Source of the DNA: Clostridia bacterium
GTDB lineage: Bacteria; Bacillota_A; Clostridia; Oscillospirales; CAG-272
Length of the DNA stretch: 5,768 nucleotides
Direction of reading: 5' to 3'
NCBI GenBank assembly: GCA_017632155.1
Contig: JAGBRZ010000180.1
Location: forward strand, 1-5,768
Of the stretch, positions 4,544 to 5,768 are shown in pieces. Within the stretch, counting starts at the first letter, position 1. The number at the start of each line of letters is the position of its first letter. The notes under the pieces were generated by a model that searched no databases, had not been told where the DNA came from, and was given only the letters and a program-made list of their open reading frames with translations. The position numbers were made by a program, and so were the translations under genes.

Positions 4544-5768
4544 TTATCCAAGTTTGAGACCTTGCGCCTGCTTCTTCTCGTTGATCTGTCGGCGGAGCTT
4601 GCGATCCACGCCGCCCGCACCGATTCGTTCATCGTTCAACTGATTCTGCAACAGCCTGCCGAGGTGATGGAAGAGACGGAATACACCCATGCCCGCTGAC
4701 CAATTCCTGTTGTTCTTTATGTTGTGGAGAAGCTGATCGGCGTACTTGTTTCCGTGTTCCGCAGAGGCGGTCAGATACTCAATCGCCTTATCGTAGTCTT
4801 GCGGGATGTCCTTGCCGTAGAGATAGAGCTTGCCGAGTTGGTATTCGGCGTAGTCGTTGCCAGCCTCGGCGGCATTCTCGAAGTGCCGTATGGCTTTGGC
4901 GATGTCCCTGTGTGCATCCTCGGTCAGCCGTATCTTTCCTGCAAGGTAGGCGGCATAAGGATTTTTCTGTGCCGAGGCTTTTTCAAGATATTCGAGAGCT
5001 TTCGGGATGTCCTGTTCGGTCAGCGCTCCACGGTACAACAGCTTTCCGAGAACATACTGTGCTTGGGAGAAACCGATGTCAGCCGATTCCTTGAGCAGTC
5101 GGATGGCTTCGGGAATATCTTGCGGAAGAACATCACCGTCGAGCAAAGTTTTGCCAAGCGTATATGCCGCATAGCGGTTGCCTTGATCGGCAGATCGGCG
5201 GAGCAGTTTCTCGGCGCGTTCCGCATCCTGTTCGGTGTCCTCGCCTTTGAGGAGAGTCTTGCCAAGGAGATATTCCGCATAGGGATTGCCGTCCTCCACC
5301 GCTTCTTCAAGCCATCGCAGAGCGTAGTCCACGTTCTTCGGAATGTGTTCGCCTTTTAGGAACAGCTTACCGAGCAGATATTTTGCGACGGGATTATTCT
5401 GCTTTGCAGAGTCAATAAGATATTCCACCGCACGGTTCGGATCGTAGTTCTTGCTGTCCTCGTCGAGTAGTTCCTTGGCTCTGCGGTACAGCTCCCATTT
5501 GTTTTTCGGCTCCTGATCCTCGTCCGTCACACTCTCCACCTCATCCTCGGTCGGCTCTCGGTCGGGGATATTTTCTTCTTCGGGTTCTTCCACAACGTCA
5601 AGACCGAGGGCGAGGTTGAACGCTTCGGTGACGATGGCATTGCGTATGCTCTTGAATTCCTCATTCTGCGACAGCGGAATTCTTTCGGGCATGGTCTGCA
5701 TATAGGTTTTGAGGACATTTTCTTTCTGATCATACCATAGGTCATAGAGCTTTGCGATCCTCTCGTCC
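4544..5768 (-). CDS. C-terminal part of a MobP-type relaxase with Sel1 repeats (5' end outside window)
   Basis: The frame stays open to the right edge (last visible residues ERIAKLYDLWYDQKENVLKT before the Met at 5701), so the gene starts outside and at least 407 codons are visible. The junction text around LYDLWYDQKENVL and MPERIPLSQNEEFKSIRNA, and the ending VDRKLRRQINEKKQAQG, match from memory the back half of MobP3-like relaxases of Clostridia. Those proteins cut oriT, stay joined to the DNA 5' end and enter the recipient with it. The catalytic domain with its Tyr and His residues lies beyond the window, so activity cannot be judged. Visible domains, counted from the Met at 5701, are an acidic linker (about 36-66), a short helix pair, six Sel1 repeats (104-318) and a basic tail (from about 330). 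A stand-alone Sel1 protein is the alternative, but the open frame at the edge argues against it. It is the first visible gene of the operon, with the TOPRIM gene starting 14 bases after the stop. Confidence 0.8.
   Translation of the reverse strand, partial: DERIAKLYDLWYDQKENVLKTYMQTMPERIPLSQNEEFKSIRNAIVTEAFNLALGLDVVEEPEEENIPDREPTEDEVESVTDEDQEPKNKWELYRRAKELLDEDSKNYDPNRAVEYLIDSAKQNNPVAKYLLGKLFLKGEHIPKNVDYALRWLEEAVEDGNPYAEYLLGKTLLKGEDTEQDAERAEKLLRRSADQGNRYAAYTLGKTLLDGDVLPQDIPEAIRLLKESADIGFSQAQYVLGKLLYRGALTEQDIPKALEYLEKASAQKNPYAAYLAGKIRLTEDAHRDIAKAIRHFENAAEAGNDYAEYQLGKLYLYGKDIPQDYDKAIEYLTASAEHGNKYADQLLHNIKNNRNWSAGMGVFRLFHHLGRLLQNQLNDERIGAGGVDRKLRRQINEKKQAQGLKLG
4748..5392 (-). repeat. Six tandem Sel1-type (TPR-like) repeats in the relaxase gene
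   Basis: Six units of 36 residues (one of 35), or about 108 bases each, follow the Sel1 pattern A-x-Y-x-L-G-K-x-x-L-x-G ... A-x-x-x-L-x-x-A-A-x-x-G-N. Clear unit starts are VAKYLLGKLFL, YAEYLLGKTLL, YAAYTLGKTLL, AQYVLGKLLY, YAAYLAGKIRL and YAEYQLGKLYL. Partial units flank them: VEYLIDSAKQNN before and YADQLLHNIKNN after. Such repeats form helical solenoids that bind other proteins. The units differ in sequence, so they are old protein repeats, not a recent DNA duplication. Confidence 0.92.

Noticed and set aside
4724..5359. A 211-codon + strand open frame opposite the Sel1 repeats.
   Set aside because: It mirrors the periodic repeats on the coding strand and has no independent support.
4748..5392. 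The 108-base periodicity as a possible CRISPR or DNA-level tandem repeat.
   Set aside because: The period is 36 codons in frame and units are diverged at DNA level; it is a Sel1 protein repeat, not a DNA repeat array.

Overview
The window is a junction between two kinds of DNA, most likely from a Firmicutes (Clostridia) genome. The evidence for the host is AGGAGG-type ribosome binding sites ahead of ATG, GTG and TTG starts, and a conjugation gene set typical of clostridial integrative and conjugative elements (ICEs). The left part (about 1-970) is AT-rich and read on the + strand. The right part (about 1407-5768) is GC-richer and read entirely on the - strand.

Left part, + strand: the 3' end of a gene that enters from outside the window and ends in a short, very basic tail like the C-terminal tips of RHS/polymorphic toxins. 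It is followed eight bases later by a 159-residue protein with an intact zincin motif (HELIH plus a downstream Glu). The order, spacing and shared composition fit a toxin-immunity pair. A gene-poor stretch follows. It holds a start-less 75-codon open frame ending at 1121 (probably a gene remnant), a hairpin terminator at 1144-1178, an AT-rich spacer, and a compact unit consisting of an extended -10 promoter, about 90 transcribed bases and a strong terminator. That unit looks like a small RNA gene pointing at the end of the conjugation operon.

Right part, - strand: a tightly packed operon that runs right to left. Its order is the C-terminal part of a MobP-type relaxase with six Sel1 repeats (5' end beyond the window), a DUF3991/TOPRIM primase-like protein, a VirD4-like coupling protein (CD1115 family), and an 85-residue winged-helix protein. 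Gaps or overlaps are 14 to 22 bases, and each start has a good ribosome binding site, so these genes are probably co-transcribed and translationally coupled. The relaxase would nick and pilot the DNA, the TOPRIM protein may serve strand replacement or DNA processing, and VirD4 would link the relaxosome to the secretion channel. No channel genes (VirB4, VirB6-like, PrgI) are seen in the window.

The points most worth a second look are the zincin-like candidate immunity protein, the small RNA unit with two mutually exclusive folds aimed at the tra operon, and the mosaic junction with its gene remnant. Family assignments come from motif recognition by eye and memory; no database search was made.
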